Shown here: positions 1 to 7,548 of the stretch, piece after piece
Numbering within the stretch: position 1 is the stretch's first letter
Layout of the letters: the number at the start of each line of letters is the position of its first letter
Origin: Zunongwangia pacifica
Lineage (GTDB): Bacteria; Bacteroidota; Bacteroidia; Flavobacteriales; Flavobacteriaceae
Assembly: GCF_023499215.1 (NCBI RefSeq)
Contig: NZ_JAKHSK010000020.1
Coordinates: 1 to 64,000, forward strand
Direction of reading: 5' to 3'
DNA: 64,000 nucleotides
Notes under the pieces: model-generated
What the model was told of the DNA's origin: nothing
Databases searched by the model: none
The model's input: only the letters and a program-made list of their open reading frames with translations
Made by a program: the position numbers and the translations under genes

Positions 1-58
1 CTTCTCCTGATTTGAACTGCTTTAAAAATTCGTCATCGAATAGATCTTCTTTTTTCAT
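1..58 (-). CDS. IS256-family transposase, N-terminal fragment cut by window edge
   Basis: Reading leftward from the ATG at 58, the frame gives MKKEDLFDDEFLKQFKSGE and then leaves the window. This acidic opening resembles IS256-family (DDE, Mutator-type) transposases of Bacteroidetes. Only 19 residues are visible, so the assignment rests on this opening plus the terminal sequence at 139-162. Whether the rest of the gene is intact cannot be seen. If real, it catalyses cut-and-paste or copy-out transposition of the element and marks the left part of the accessory island. Confidence 0.6.
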   Translation of the reverse strand, partial: MKKEDLFDDEFLKQFKSGE

Positions 59-102
59 TGTTGTGTAAATATTAGCGCCTGAATTTCTCAGGCAAGGTTA
101 AA

Positions 103-134
103 AAAATATCGGGGTTTGCAACCCCCGATATTTT
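103..134. terminator. Strong hairpin inside the IS end
   Basis: Arms AAAATATCGGGG (103-114) and CCCCGATATTTT (123-134) are perfectly complementary with an 8-nt loop. It lies between the IS end and the transposase ATG, where such hairpins often shield a transposase from outside transcription. Function is inferred. Confidence 0.55.
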
Positions 135-297
135 CTAATTACACAGTTTTTGAGTCAGTCCCGAAACAAGAATTCTATCTACTTACTAATGTAGCATAGA
201 TCTTAAAAATACCCCACTTTTTGTTGCGATTCCATATTTCTTTAGAACATTGTGTTCAGTGATTAACTTAAATCTTAAAATCATTGATTATTTGTTT

Positions 298-720
298 CTA
301 CTTCATTACCTCTGCCAACACTTTATGAAGCAATTCCGTTAGATTTTTTAAATCATCTTTCGTTAAGGTTTTAGAAGCTTTTTTCGCTATGGTCTCCCTG
401 AAATTCTCAGAATTATCGATAACGAATTTACCTTTATCTGTTACACTCAAATTGAAAATCCTACGGTCGAGTGATGACTGTTGCTGTTCAATGAAACTAT
501 TCTCAATCAAAAATTTGAGCTGTTTGGAAATAGCAGGTGGACTTATATTAAACGCTTTAGCAATCTCCTTTAAGATACATTTATCATTGCGGTAAATGTA
601 TTCGATAATGTTATAGTGAGTTGCTGTAACTCCATTGATGTCGCTCCTATTCATATTCGCCAAGATGAAGCATTGCAAATCTGTAAACACTTCATAAAAT
701 TTCCTTTCAGCTCTGTTCAT
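298..720 (-). CDS. MarR family transcriptional regulator
   Basis: This 140-residue protein has MarR-family size and layout. An N-terminal dimerisation helix is followed by a winged helix-turn-helix at about residues 45-100 (LKEIAKAFNISPPAISKQLK, then the wing around SSLDRRIFNLSVTD with the usual DRR turn) and a C-terminal helix. It is divergent from the UvrA-like gene, with only 48 bp between the two ATGs, and that gap holds a perfect 29-bp palindrome. The likely role is an autorepressor of itself and the UvrA-like gene, released by a small molecule. The ligand is unknown. Confidence 0.88.
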   Translation of the reverse strand: MNRAERKFYEVFTDLQCFILANMNRSDINGVTATHYNIIEYIYRNDKCILKEIAKAFNISPPAISKQLKFLIENSFIEQQQSSLDRRIFNLSVTDKGKFVIDNSENFRETIAKKASKTLTKDDLKNLTELLHKVLAEVMK

Positions 721-734
721 CGTATAAAAAATAG

Positions 735-763
735 TTAACTTTGTTAATTATTAACAAAGTTAA
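735..763. promoter_or_regulatory. MarR operator overlapping two divergent promoters
   Basis: Arm TTAACTTTGTTAAT (735-748) is an exact reverse complement of ATTAACAAAGTTAA (750-763), with one central base. Each arm contains TAACTTTG, which matches the Bacteroidetes -7 box TAnnTTTG: 736-743 on the plus strand for the UvrA-like gene, and 755-762 on the minus strand for marR. A bound MarR dimer would therefore cover both -7 boxes at once. The palindrome and boxes are seen directly; repression is inferred. Confidence 0.8.
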
Positions 764-768
764 TAAAT

Positions 769-3018
769 ATGCAATATATTAACCTCGTAAATGCACGACA
801 AAATAATCTGAAGAGTATTTCTGTACAGATACCTAAGAATAAGATTACTGTTTTTACAGGTGTTTCAGGTTCGGGTAAATCGTCTTTAGTATTTGAAACG
901 ATAGGAGCTGAGGCACAAAGGCAGTTCAACGAAACACAGGGCAGTTTTATCAGAAATCGCCTGCAACATATTGGTATTCCCGATGTGGATAAAATAGACA
1001 ATCTTAATGTCCCTATTATTATCAATCAAAAAAGATTAGAAGGAAATGCAAGGTCAACCGTTGGGACTGCCACCGATGTTTATGCTTCTTTGAGATTGCT
1101 TTTTTCCCGAATGGGAAAGCCGTTTGTGGGATATTCCAATGCTTTTTCATTCAATAATCCTCTGGGAATGTGCAAGGAGTGTGAAGGGCTTGGCATTGTG
1201 CAGACCATAAATATAGATGCCCTGATAGATAAAGAAAAGTCTTTGAACGAGGGTGCAATACAATTTCCTACTTTTCAGCCTGACGGTTGGCGTTTAACAC
1301 GATACACATTCTCAGGTTATTTTGATAATACTAAAAAACTAAAAGATTATACTACGGAAGAATGGGATATGCTTTTGAATGCTACGGAACACAAACCGAA
1401 AAACCCCGATAAAGAATGGGGAAAAACGGTAAAATATGAGGGTATAATTCCCCGAATTGAAAAAGCATTCCTAAAGAAGCAGTCTAAAGAAATCATTACC
1501 CGAAAAAAGGCTTTGAAAAATATTATCATTACCAAACCTTGTTCTTTGTGCAACGGTAAAAGATTGAACCATAAGATTTTGTCTTGCAAAATAAACGGCA
1601 AAAACATAGCTGACTGTACAGCTCTTTCGATAGATGAACTTTTGGAATTTGTTTATTCTTTACAATCCAAAACTTTTGATGTAATTCTTACTGAACTGAA
1701 AAAGAAACTTCAAAATATCGTAAACATAGGTTTGCAATATTTGACATTGGGAAGAAGAACAGACACCTTATCGGGCGGGGAAAGCCAAAGAATAAAAATG
1801 GTAAGAAACCTTGGCAACAATCTTATGGATTTACTCTATATTTTTGACGAGCCAAGCATAGGACTTCATCCAAAAGATTTGCAAAACATCTCTACAATCA
1901 TTAAACAAATACGCGACAAAGGCAATACGGTTTTAATTGTTGAACACGACCCTGATTTAATAAAAATTGCTGATTGGGTTATTGATATGGGATTACAATC
2001 AGGAAAGAATGGTGGAGAAATTATTTACGAAGGAACGTTTGAGGGACTGAAAAGGTCGAAAGGAAAAACAGGTATGTACTTTACAAAAACACCTAAAATT
2101 AATGGCAATCCAAGGTCTGCAAAAGGATATTTAGAAATCAGGAATGCCAAACTGTATAATCTTAAAAATGTCAATGTAAACATTCCTAAAAACGTGATGA
2201 CGGTAATTACAGGAGTTGCAGGTTCGGGTAAGAGTACGCTGATTAACAAAGTTCTACCTGAATTTTATCCCGAGGTGACCATTATTGACCAATCGTTATT
2301 TGCCACAGGTGTACGCTCCAATTTGCTGACCTATCTAAACTTATCTGATGCCATAAGAAAACAGTTTTCAAACGCAAATGAAGTATCCGATAAACTTTTT
2401 AGCAGAAATAGCAAAGGAGCTTGTGAAAATTGTAAAGGTATAGGTGTGGAAAAAATTGATTTGGCATTTATGGATGATATTGAACAAACCTGCGAAGTTT
2501 GCGGTGGTTCTGGTTTTAAGCCACAGGTTTTAAAATATCATTACAACCAGAAAAATATTGTTGAGGTAATGGATATGACCGTAGAAGAAGCCTTTGATTT
2601 TTTTCCGGACAAACTCTATCGTAAATCTTTTGATATGTTACTTAAATTAGGTTTAGGGTATCTTACTTTGGGGCAAAGATTAAACAGTTTTTCGGGTGGG
2701 GAAAGACAACGCTTAAAACTGACCAAAGAATTAAAAAATTTCAATAAAATAGTCGTTCTCGATGAGCCCAGCACAGGCTTACATCCAAGCGATACTGAAA
2801 AACTATTGTACTTTATAAATGGACTTGTTGACAACAATAATACTTTAATTGTTATAGAGCATAACCTTGACGTAATTGCTCAAGCCGATTGGATTATAGA
2901 TATTGGGCCCGGAGCTGGTAAATATGGTGGGAATGTCGTTTTTACGGGAACGGTTTCAGATTTGTTGAAAGATAATGTTTCGTTAACGGCAGAATATTTA
3001 CGGAAACACCTGAATTAG
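769..3018 (+). CDS. Short UvrA-like ABC ATPase, probable drug-resistance type
   Basis: This 749-residue protein has two ABC modules: Walker A GVSGSGKSS (about 31) and GVAGSGKST (about 482), signatures LSGGESQR (about 334) and FSGGERQRL (about 641), Walker B FDEPSIGLHP and LDEPSTGLHP. UvrA-type zinc cysteines occur as CKEC, CSLC, CENC and CEVC. It is about 190 residues shorter than housekeeping UvrA and appears to lack the UvrB-interaction region. It resembles the size class of DrrC and Ecm16, self-resistance proteins against DNA-binding antibiotics. The MarR neighbour and shared operator support an inducible resistance role rather than constitutive excision repair. The ATG lies 6 nt after the operator. 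The substrate is unknown. Confidence 0.82.
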   Translation: MQYINLVNARQNNLKSISVQIPKNKITVFTGVSGSGKSSLVFETIGAEAQRQFNETQGSFIRNRLQHIGIPDVDKIDNLNVPIIINQKRLEGNARSTVGTATDVYASLRLLFSRMGKPFVGYSNAFSFNNPLGMCKECEGLGIVQTINIDALIDKEKSLNEGAIQFPTFQPDGWRLTRYTFSGYFDNTKKLKDYTTEEWDMLLNATEHKPKNPDKEWGKTVKYEGIIPRIEKAFLKKQSKEIITRKKALKNIIITKPCSLCNGKRLNHKILSCKINGKNIADCTALSIDELLEFVYSLQSKTFDVILTELKKKLQNIVNIGLQYLTLGRRTDTLSGGESQRIKMVRNLGNNLMDLLYIFDEPSIGLHPKDLQNISTIIKQIRDKGNTVLIVEHDPDLIKIADWVIDMGLQSGKNGGEIIYEGTFEGLKRSKGKTGMYFTKTPKINGNPRSAKGYLEIRNAKLYNLKNVNVNIPKNVMTVITGVAGSGKSTLINKVLPEFYPEVTIIDQSLFATGVRSNLLTYLNLSDAIRKQFSNANEVSDKLFSRNSKGACENCKGIGVEKIDLAFMDDIEQTCEVCGGSGFKPQVLKYHYNQKNIVEVMDMTVEEAFDFFPDKLYRKSFDMLLKLGLGYLTLGQRLNSFSGGERQRLKLTKELKNFNKIVVLDEPSTGLHPSDTEKLLYFINGLVDNNNTLIVIEHNLDVIAQADWIIDIGPGAGKYGGNVVFTGTVSDLLKDNVSLTAEYLRKHLN

Positions 3019-3070
3019 GTAGAATAGTAGTTTTATAAACTTCTTCCTCTCTTCTTGAACTTCCAACAAT

Positions 3071-3280
3071 ACTATAACCGGCGTGGAACTGGAAGCTTTA
3101 AAAAAGGTAATTCCTAAAATTAGGATGTACATTCTGATTTCTAATTTTAATAATCCCTTGGAGAGTTATATGCCTGAGACACATAAAAAGGAAGTGGTTT
3201 TTATGCTAGCCAAGTATGGAATTCCTTTAATAGAATATGATTTGTATGAAAATGTTACTGATTTTGTCGAAAGTTGTTGA
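3071..3280 (+). pseudogene. Fragment of MocR/PdxR-type (GntR-aminotransferase) regulator
   Basis: The frame reads ...TGVELEALKKVIPKIRMYIL, then SNFNNPLESYMPETHKKEVV and PLIEYDLYENV. This matches the middle of the aminotransferase-like domain of MocR regulators (SNPxGxxMPxxxKKEVxxML, PLIEDDLYGDV). The N-terminal winged helix, the rest of the PLP domain and the catalytic Lys are absent. The fragment ends where the left cassette repeat (3250-3353) begins, so it looks cut by recombination there. It is recorded as a remnant rather than an intact 65-residue gene. Confidence 0.6.
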
Positions 3281-3353
3281 TTACATACTCATAGACAATG
3301 AGATGACCAAAGTGAGGTCATTACAAATTATAAGATTGGCGATATTCCACAGG
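3250..3353. repeat. Left cassette repeat, copy 1
   Basis: This 104-nt sequence aligns without gaps to 7623-7726 with six differences by eye (about 94 percent identity). It spans the last codons of the AraC gene (shared C-terminus EYRQSYNL) and its downstream flank, including a short inverted repeat ATGACC-N7-GGTCAT at 3303-3321. It forms the left border of the first AraC-SDR cassette. Confidence 0.9.
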
Positions 3354-4241
3354 GCTTTGATGGGTTTTCTGTTTGAATAAACGGCTGAAGGATTGTGGAT
3401 GCTCAAAACCTAATTCATAAGCAATCTCACTGACGGTTGAATTGGTACTGGAGAGTTTCTCTTTGGCGATTTCTATCAGTTTATGATGGATATGATGTTG
3501 GGCACTTTGCCCCGTAACAGCCCGTAGCATATCACTCAAATAACCGGATGATAAATTTAATCGTTCTGCCATAAGTTGAACGGTGGGCATTCCGTGAAGT
3601 AGTAATTGTTTCTCTTGGAAATCTCTTTCCAAAAAGGCTTCAAATTTTTCTAACACGTCATTGTTTACCACTTTTCGGGTAATGAATTGACGCTTGTAAA
3701 AACGATTGCTGTAATTCAATAAAGTTTCTATTTGAGAGATAATGACATCTTGACTAAAATCATCAATTCTATTTTGCAATTCTTTTTCGATATTTTGAAA
3801 AATGGGAATAATAATTTCCTTTTCTTCCGTGGACAAGTGCAGGGCTTCGTTGGTAGTATAGGAGAAAAAACCAAATTGCTTTATCTTTTTCGCCAAGGGA
3901 TAGGTCAACAAAAAATCAGGATGTACAATAAGCGTGTAACCAGAAAAATCTCCATTGCTGTCGCCATTTTCAGTGACTTGGTTAGGAGCTACAAAAAACA
4001 TTCCACCATCTTCAAAATCGTAATAATGCTGCCCATATTTAAGCTTTCCGTTTAAATTGCTTTTGAACGAAATTTTGTAAAAGGCCGAAGTGCGTAAACT
4101 TTGTATTTTACCTGCAACCAATTTATTATGTTCATTATTTATCAAACTAACCAACGGCTGTTGAGGATTGGGAAGTCCTAACAACCGATGTAATTCAAAG
4201 AGAGAATTGTAATGATATGGAAGACTTTTATCCTTTTTCAT
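3321..4241 (-). CDS. AraC family transcriptional regulator (cassette 1)
   Basis: This 306-residue protein has a cupin-like sensory N-terminus (about 35-150), a linker helix, and a C-terminal double helix-turn-helix (about 215-303) with LMAERLNLSSGYLSDMLR and SEIAYELGFEHPQSFSRLFK. It lies 31 bp downstream of the SDR gene on the same strand and is probably co-transcribed. It is a clear relative of the regulator at 7694-8602: about half of residues agree by eye, and the C-terminal half is closer. In other flavobacterial settings such AraC proteins control the adjacent dehydrogenase; the inducer here is unknown. Confidence 0.88.
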   Translation of the reverse strand: MKKDKSLPYHYNSLFELHRLLGLPNPQQPLVSLINNEHNKLVAGKIQSLRTSAFYKISFKSNLNGKLKYGQHYYDFEDGGMFFVAPNQVTENGDSNGDFSGYTLIVHPDFLLTYPLAKKIKQFGFFSYTTNEALHLSTEEKEIIIPIFQNIEKELQNRIDDFSQDVIISQIETLLNYSNRFYKRQFITRKVVNNDVLEKFEAFLERDFQEKQLLLHGMPTVQLMAERLNLSSGYLSDMLRAVTGQSAQHHIHHKLIEIAKEKLSSTNSTVSEIAYELGFEHPQSFSRLFKQKTHQSPVEYRQSYNL

Positions 4242-4272
4242 CTAGTAAATTTAATGAATTATATCACCAAAA

Positions 4273-5031
4273 TTACCAGGGAATTTCTCCGGTTTCCGGA
4301 TTGTTATCTTCGCAGAAAAATTTACCCGTCGGCCCATTATTATCAAGTAAAGTATATTTCAAAATATGTTGTGCCCCGGTTTCTACTGTTGCTGTTCCTA
4401 AATGATGATTAAAATCCGTAGCGGTGGAAGGCGGACTTACCGCATTTACTTTGCAATTGGTATCACGCAGTTCAAAAGCTAAAACAATAGTGTACATATT
4501 GAGTGCCGCTTTTGACGACTGATAAACCGCTCCTTTGTACTGATAGTATTTGTAGCTTGGGTCGCTATGCAACGTCAAAGAACCTTGACTGGAACTTACA
4601 TTGGTAATACGTGGTTCCGGAGATTTTTTTAACAAATCGATAAACGCTTGTGTAGTTCGAATAACTCCATAAACATTAACATCAAAAACTTCTTTAAACT
4701 TTTCTACCCCTGTTCCGGTTGCCGTGTGCATAATGGGTTTTTCTTCTACAAATTCAATTCCGTTGATTCCGGCATTATTAATGAGAATATCCAAAACATC
4801 TGTTTTTTTTCCGACTTCAGTACGGGCATTTTCAACCGATTCCTGACTGGTAACATCTAATTGGATGGCTTCCACATTGTCGATTCCCTGTGCTTTCAAT
4901 TTTTTTACTGCCGCTAATCCGTTTTCCAAATTTCGACTTCCCATATACACATAATAACCCTGTTGCCCCAATTGTTTGGACATTTCAAGGCCTATACCTT
5001 TATTGGCTCCTGTAATCAATACTTTTTTCAT
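4273..5031 (-). CDS. SDR family NAD(P)-dependent oxidoreductase (cassette 1)
   Basis: This 252-residue protein is a classical short-chain dehydrogenase with the Rossmann motif TGANKGIG at residues 7-14, NNAG in the middle, the catalytic Ser in VSSSQGS, and the YxxxK pair as YQSSK. The tail, with GPTGKFF near the C-terminus, resembles carbonyl-reductase-like SDRs of bacteria and plants. It is first in an SDR-AraC transcription unit. An AACTTTGTA promoter-like stretch and a perfect 23-bp palindrome lie upstream. The substrate, presumably a carbonyl or alcohol, cannot be told. Confidence 0.87.
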   Translation of the reverse strand: MKKVLITGANKGIGLEMSKQLGQQGYYVYMGSRNLENGLAAVKKLKAQGIDNVEAIQLDVTSQESVENARTEVGKKTDVLDILINNAGINGIEFVEEKPIMHTATGTGVEKFKEVFDVNVYGVIRTTQAFIDLLKKSPEPRITNVSSSQGSLTLHSDPSYKYYQYKGAVYQSSKAALNMYTIVLAFELRDTNCKVNAVSPPSTATDFNHHLGTATVETGAQHILKYTLLDNNGPTGKFFCEDNNPETGEIPW

Positions 5032-5099
5032 CTGACATTGTTTTAAATTTTAATATTACAAAGTTCAAAACACGCGATGATAAAGAGTTAACTAAAATG

Positions 5100-5122
5100 A
5101 GTAATTCCGTAACGGAATTACT
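5100..5122. promoter_or_regulatory. Perfect 23-bp palindrome upstream of SDR 1
   Basis: Arms AGTAATTCCGT (5100-5110) and ACGGAATTACT (5112-5122) are exact reverse complements around one base. It lies about 70 bp upstream of the SDR ATG at 5031. No U-tract follows, so a terminator is unlikely and a protein-binding site is more plausible. No equal palindrome was seen upstream of the second cassette. Confidence 0.55.
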
Positions 5123-5215
5123 GTAGTGTTGGAAGTATTACTAATCAATAATCCTTGAGAACCTAATGAAAGATTAAATACCCACAATTGATTTTTAAAC
5201 ATCTTTAAATGTCCT

Positions 5216-5365
5216 ATTCAAAATATAATTAGGATAGGTAAATGCCATACCACTTGTTTAACTTTACGTCAGTAAACTGAATAGTGAAGATGAAAATGTG
5301 CGGTTATGGATTTTAGGAAACAAAAGCTTTCCATTGCGGAAGCTAAGGAAATGGTTCAGTACCTG
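5216..5365. repeat. Right cassette repeat, copy 1 (primase gene start)
   Basis: About 150 nt aligns to 9606-9761 with roughly 14 substitutions and one 6-nt gap (about 90 percent identity). It covers an apparent upstream region (CATACCACTTGTTTAACTTT) and the first codons of a CHC2-type primase gene in the plus direction. It borders the first AraC-SDR cassette on the right. Confidence 0.88.
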
Positions 5366-5419
5366 TCCAATGTTAAGGGAAGAAGTAAACAGAAACATAA
5401 TCTTTTCAGCAAATTATAA
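5306..5419 (+). pseudogene. 5' remnant of conjugative-element CHC2/Toprim primase, copy 1
   Basis: The 37-codon frame starts MDFRKQKLSIAEAKEM then VQYLSN, the characteristic opening of CHC2 zinc-finger/Toprim primases carried by Bacteroidetes integrative and mobilisable elements. Two codons are missing relative to the second copy (AKEMDMVQ). After YLSN the frame runs into unrelated sequence and stops at 5417. The zinc-finger and catalytic domains are gone, so this is a scar of a former element. Confidence 0.75.
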
Positions 5420-5420
5420 A

Positions 5421-5726
5421 TCATTTTTCTAGTTGTGATAATATCTTTTTGTCAATATAAAAGGTACCCAATGGTATAAGACACGCGATTAATACTTTCC
5501 AGGTTATTTCTGAGAATTTCCATTTTTGATCTACACCCACACTAAGTGCATTGAATATAAATAGCAAGAATAATGCGCCGTGAATAGGCCCCATTGTTTT
5601 TACTAAACCTGGTGAAGCAAATCCATATTTTAAAGGCACCGCTAAAAAAATTAATATTAGTAAGGAAATGCCTTCTAAAAATCCTATAAGACGTAGTCTT
5701 CCGATGTTTGATTTTAAAGAAATCAT
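5421..5726 (-). CDS. DUF3817 family membrane protein
   Basis: This 101-residue protein has about three hydrophobic segments (GFLEGISLLILIFLAVPLKY near 15-34, a segment with GALFLLFIFNAL, and VLIACLIPLGTF). The motif arrangement GxLEGISxLxLxxxAxPLKY...GxxHGxLFxLY is typical of DUF3817 inner-membrane proteins of unknown function. It is 10 bp downstream of the next gene and probably in the same TetR-controlled transcript. Its stop codon abuts the primase remnant, so the unit was probably joined to it by rearrangement. Confidence 0.8.
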   Translation of the reverse strand: MISLKSNIGRLRLIGFLEGISLLILIFLAVPLKYGFASPGLVKTMGPIHGALFLLFIFNALSVGVDQKWKFSEITWKVLIACLIPLGTFYIDKKILSQLEK

Positions 5727-5736
5727 ATAAAAAAGT

Positions 5737-6201
5737 TTAAAAAGGTCTTAATATGGGACGATGGGCCAATGGAGAAAACGGCCAAGGAATGGCTAAAAAT
5801 ATCAGGAGAAGCGCCAGTGAAAAAAATATCAACATAATTTTAAATTTTTCACCACTAACTTCTTTCCTTTTTGCTATTGCCGATCCGATGGTGATAAGCA
5901 CTATTGATATGAACATTAGAAGTAGGTGAAAAAAACCAAAAAATAAAGCCTCGTTCCATCCTTGGGAAAACTTATAATGGTTAAAAAAATATTTAACCAT
6001 TGGGCTTTGAGTATACAGCAAGATCCCTATGATTAATTGAGTATGGGATATTGTAGCTGTCCAATGGCGAACAGCATTATCTCTTTTTGTAAAATTGGTT
6101 TTTGAATAAAGCCCTTTTACAGCCGCATATATGGCATATAAAAGGCTTACTAAAACGAGCCATCTAAAAATCGAATGGAGGGATAAAAGTATTTGATACA
6201 T
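5737..6201 (-). CDS. Four-helix membrane protein, cytochrome b-like
   Basis: This 154-residue protein has four predicted transmembrane segments. Histidines lie in or near helices (SLHSIFRWLVLV, HWTATISHTQLIIG, FFGFFHLLLMF), an arrangement reminiscent of b-type cytochromes, and homologues are sometimes labelled cytochrome B. Heme binding is not demonstrated. It is first gene of a two-gene unit with DUF3817. A TetR-type palindrome lies 16 bp upstream of its ATG, so expression is probably repressed by the TetR protein at 6254-6841. Confidence 0.65.
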   Translation of the reverse strand: MYQILLSLHSIFRWLVLVSLLYAIYAAVKGLYSKTNFTKRDNAVRHWTATISHTQLIIGILLYTQSPMVKYFFNHYKFSQGWNEALFFGFFHLLLMFISIVLITIGSAIAKRKEVSGEKFKIMLIFFSLALLLIFLAIPWPFSPLAHRPILRPF

Positions 6202-6216
6202 AAATTATATAATTAT

Positions 6217-6238
6217 AAACATACTGAATAGTATGTTT
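6217..6238. promoter_or_regulatory. TetR operator 1
   Basis: Arms AAACATACT (6217-6225) and AGTATGTTT (6230-6238) are exact reverse complements with spacer GAAT. It sits between the tetR stop and the membrane-protein ATG, and has the same core (AACATACT-N4-AGTATGTT) as the site at 7116-7139. Two matching sites bracketing tetR strongly suggest they are its operators. Confidence 0.8.
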
Positions 6239-6253
6239 TTGTTGCAAAAAAAA

Positions 6254-6841
6254 TTACGTTAGTGTTTTTAAATAGTTTCTTAATTCTTTAAGATAAATCT
6301 TATAAGCATTTGACCCTAATATTTTACCTGTGTTTCTCACTCCGCTATATCCTGAAATAATAAAAGTAGCTACTTGATCAGCCTTCACATCATCTTTTAT
6401 TGTATTATTAGAAATACTATTTTCAATGCTCACTCCAATGGCTTTTTGCCAACTGATAATTATTTCAGTCAGGGCTTTGTTGAAATTAGGATTTATTGCT
6501 GCCATTTCTTCAATTAAGTTAACAGCAGGGCATCCATATTTTACATTAAAAAAGGAATTGTGTATTAAAAGGCCTTCCATTAGTTCATAAAGATCTTTTA
6601 CTGCATCTTTAGAACTTAAAAGAGGTTTTACCATTGCCTTATTCATTGCTGGAAAAAGAACTTCTTTGATTAGTGCTATCCCCATTTCATCTTTATTTTT
6701 AAAGTGATGGTAAAAAGCACCCTTAGTTACCGAAGTACTGGCGATAATCTCATCAACACTGGTCGTTTGATAGCCGTTTCGATAAACCAACTCAAATGCT
6801 TTGCTTAAAATATTCAATCTTGTCAGTTGTCCTTTAGACAT
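6254..6841 (-). CDS. TetR/AcrR family transcriptional regulator
   Basis: This 195-residue protein has an N-terminal TetR helix-turn-helix (about 8-54; SVDEIIASTSVTKGAFYHHF followed by KNKDEMG) and a C-terminal ligand-binding domain of the TetR_C YxaF-like kind with a conserved GCPAVNLIEEM stretch. It lies between two identical-core palindromes and probably represses itself and the downstream membrane-protein pair. The ligand is unknown. Confidence 0.88.
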   Translation of the reverse strand: MSKGQLTRLNILSKAFELVYRNGYQTTSVDEIIASTSVTKGAFYHHFKNKDEMGIALIKEVLFPAMNKAMVKPLLSSKDAVKDLYELMEGLLIHNSFFNVKYGCPAVNLIEEMAAINPNFNKALTEIIISWQKAIGVSIENSISNNTIKDDVKADQVATFIISGYSGVRNTGKILGSNAYKIYLKELRNYLKTLT

Positions 6842-6942
6842 TTCCTTGTTTTTTAATTAATACAACTCCATACGTAAATAACCGATTTTTTGAAGACTTT
6901 CTGAAACTTTCTTCGTAATTGAGGTGTCCTTGCTCTCAATTC

Positions 6943-7041
6943 TTAGAGATATTGTCGCAGTCTTTGAAGTTCCTTAGCTTGAAATTCAAAATCTTTGTCA
7001 GTTCCAAAACCTGAACCGCAAAACACGGTGACTTTATTCAT
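6943..7041 (-). pseudogene. 5' remnant of a LOG-family (TIGR00730) gene
   Basis: The frame from the ATG at 7041 reads MNKVTVFCGSGFGTDKDFEF then QAKEL and stops at 6943. VTVFCGSGFGTD is the opening of LOG-type nucleoside-monophosphate phosphoribohydrolases (formerly called lysine decarboxylase-like). The GGxxxGLMG and PGGxGTxxE motifs of an intact protein are absent. It stands directly downstream of TetR operator 2 and a -7 box, so it was probably the original first gene of the tetR transcript. Another decayed frame ending ESLQKIGYLRMELY lies between it and tetR. Confidence 0.65.
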
Positions 7042-7095
7042 TTTTTACTGATTATTCAGCCTCTCAAATATTGTAAGCGAGTATATAAACTTTGA

Positions 7096-7103
7096 CAAAG
7101 TTA
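7096..7103 (-). promoter_or_regulatory. -7 promoter box of the LOG remnant/tetR transcript
   Basis: On the minus strand these bases read TAACTTTG, matching TAnnTTTG of Bacteroidetes promoters. TetR operator 2 starts 13 bp further upstream and would cover the -33 region. Confidence 0.55.
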
Positions 7104-7115
7104 ATTTATTTTTTT

Positions 7116-7139
7116 ATAACATACTAATTAGTATGTTAT
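7116..7139. promoter_or_regulatory. TetR operator 2
   Basis: This is a perfect 24-bp palindrome: half ATAACATACTAA (7116-7127), its reverse complement at 7128-7139. It shares AACATACT-N4-AGTATGTT with operator 1 and overlaps the promoter that would transcribe tetR. Confidence 0.8.
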
Positions 7140-7345
7140 TTTTAAATTATATCTGTGATTAAATTTTAATATAAACTTGGATATAAAATAAGAACCTATG
7201 CTTTTAAAATAAATTTATGAATTCGTAAAAAAACATATTGAAATTGGTAGATGTACTCTTGAAAATTCTGAGTTGGTAGGTTTAGTAATTCCAATTTAAC
7301 GATAACGGCTCCAAATACTAGAAAGAGTGAATTGTAACTAACATT

Positions 7346-7548
7346 GTGGAAGGAAAAATGTTAGCCCACGGGCTTATAAAAACTATCCTAGAATTTCAGA
7401 AGTTACTTTCGACTTATTTTCTGAGAAGAACAAAACCAAGTTAAGAGTAACTCAAACAGATTTAGAAAGTTTTCCCAATGATTTACATTTTAGAAGAGAA
7501 CGATTTGAATGGGGATGGAATAACCTCCTTGAAACAAATATAAAGTGA
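7346..7548 (+). pseudogene. Frameshifted fragment of an SRPBCC/AHSA1 family gene
   Basis: From 7366 the frame reads YKNYPRISEVTFDLFSEKNK, then TKLRVTQTDLESFP and FEWGWNNLLE before stopping at 7548. This is the typical C-terminal half of AHSA1-like SRPBCC domains (EVTFxLxxxGxxTxLxLTHxGL...GW). The piece VEGKML just upstream is in another frame, indicating a frameshift, and the N-terminal half is missing. Confidence 0.65.

Larger units (their letters stand above)
1..162 (-). mobile_element. Right end of a partial IS256-like insertion sequence
   Basis: The stretch holds the start of the transposase gene, a small hairpin at 77-93, a strong hairpin at 103-134, and a terminal stretch at 139-162 that reads GGGACTGACTCAAAAACTGT from the outside inward. 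Such terminal repeats about 100 bp outside the transposase ATG fit IS256 elements. The outer boundary near 162 is inferred, because the partner inverted repeat and target duplication lie outside the window. Confidence 0.5.

Noticed and set aside
3083-3280. 65-codon open frame as an intact small gene
   Set aside because: Its sequence matches the middle of MocR-type regulators, lacks their start and end, and runs into the cassette repeat; called a remnant.
4212-4412. Plus-strand open frames between AraC 1 and SDR 1
   Set aside because: Shadows of the two minus-strand genes; no start signal or homology seen.
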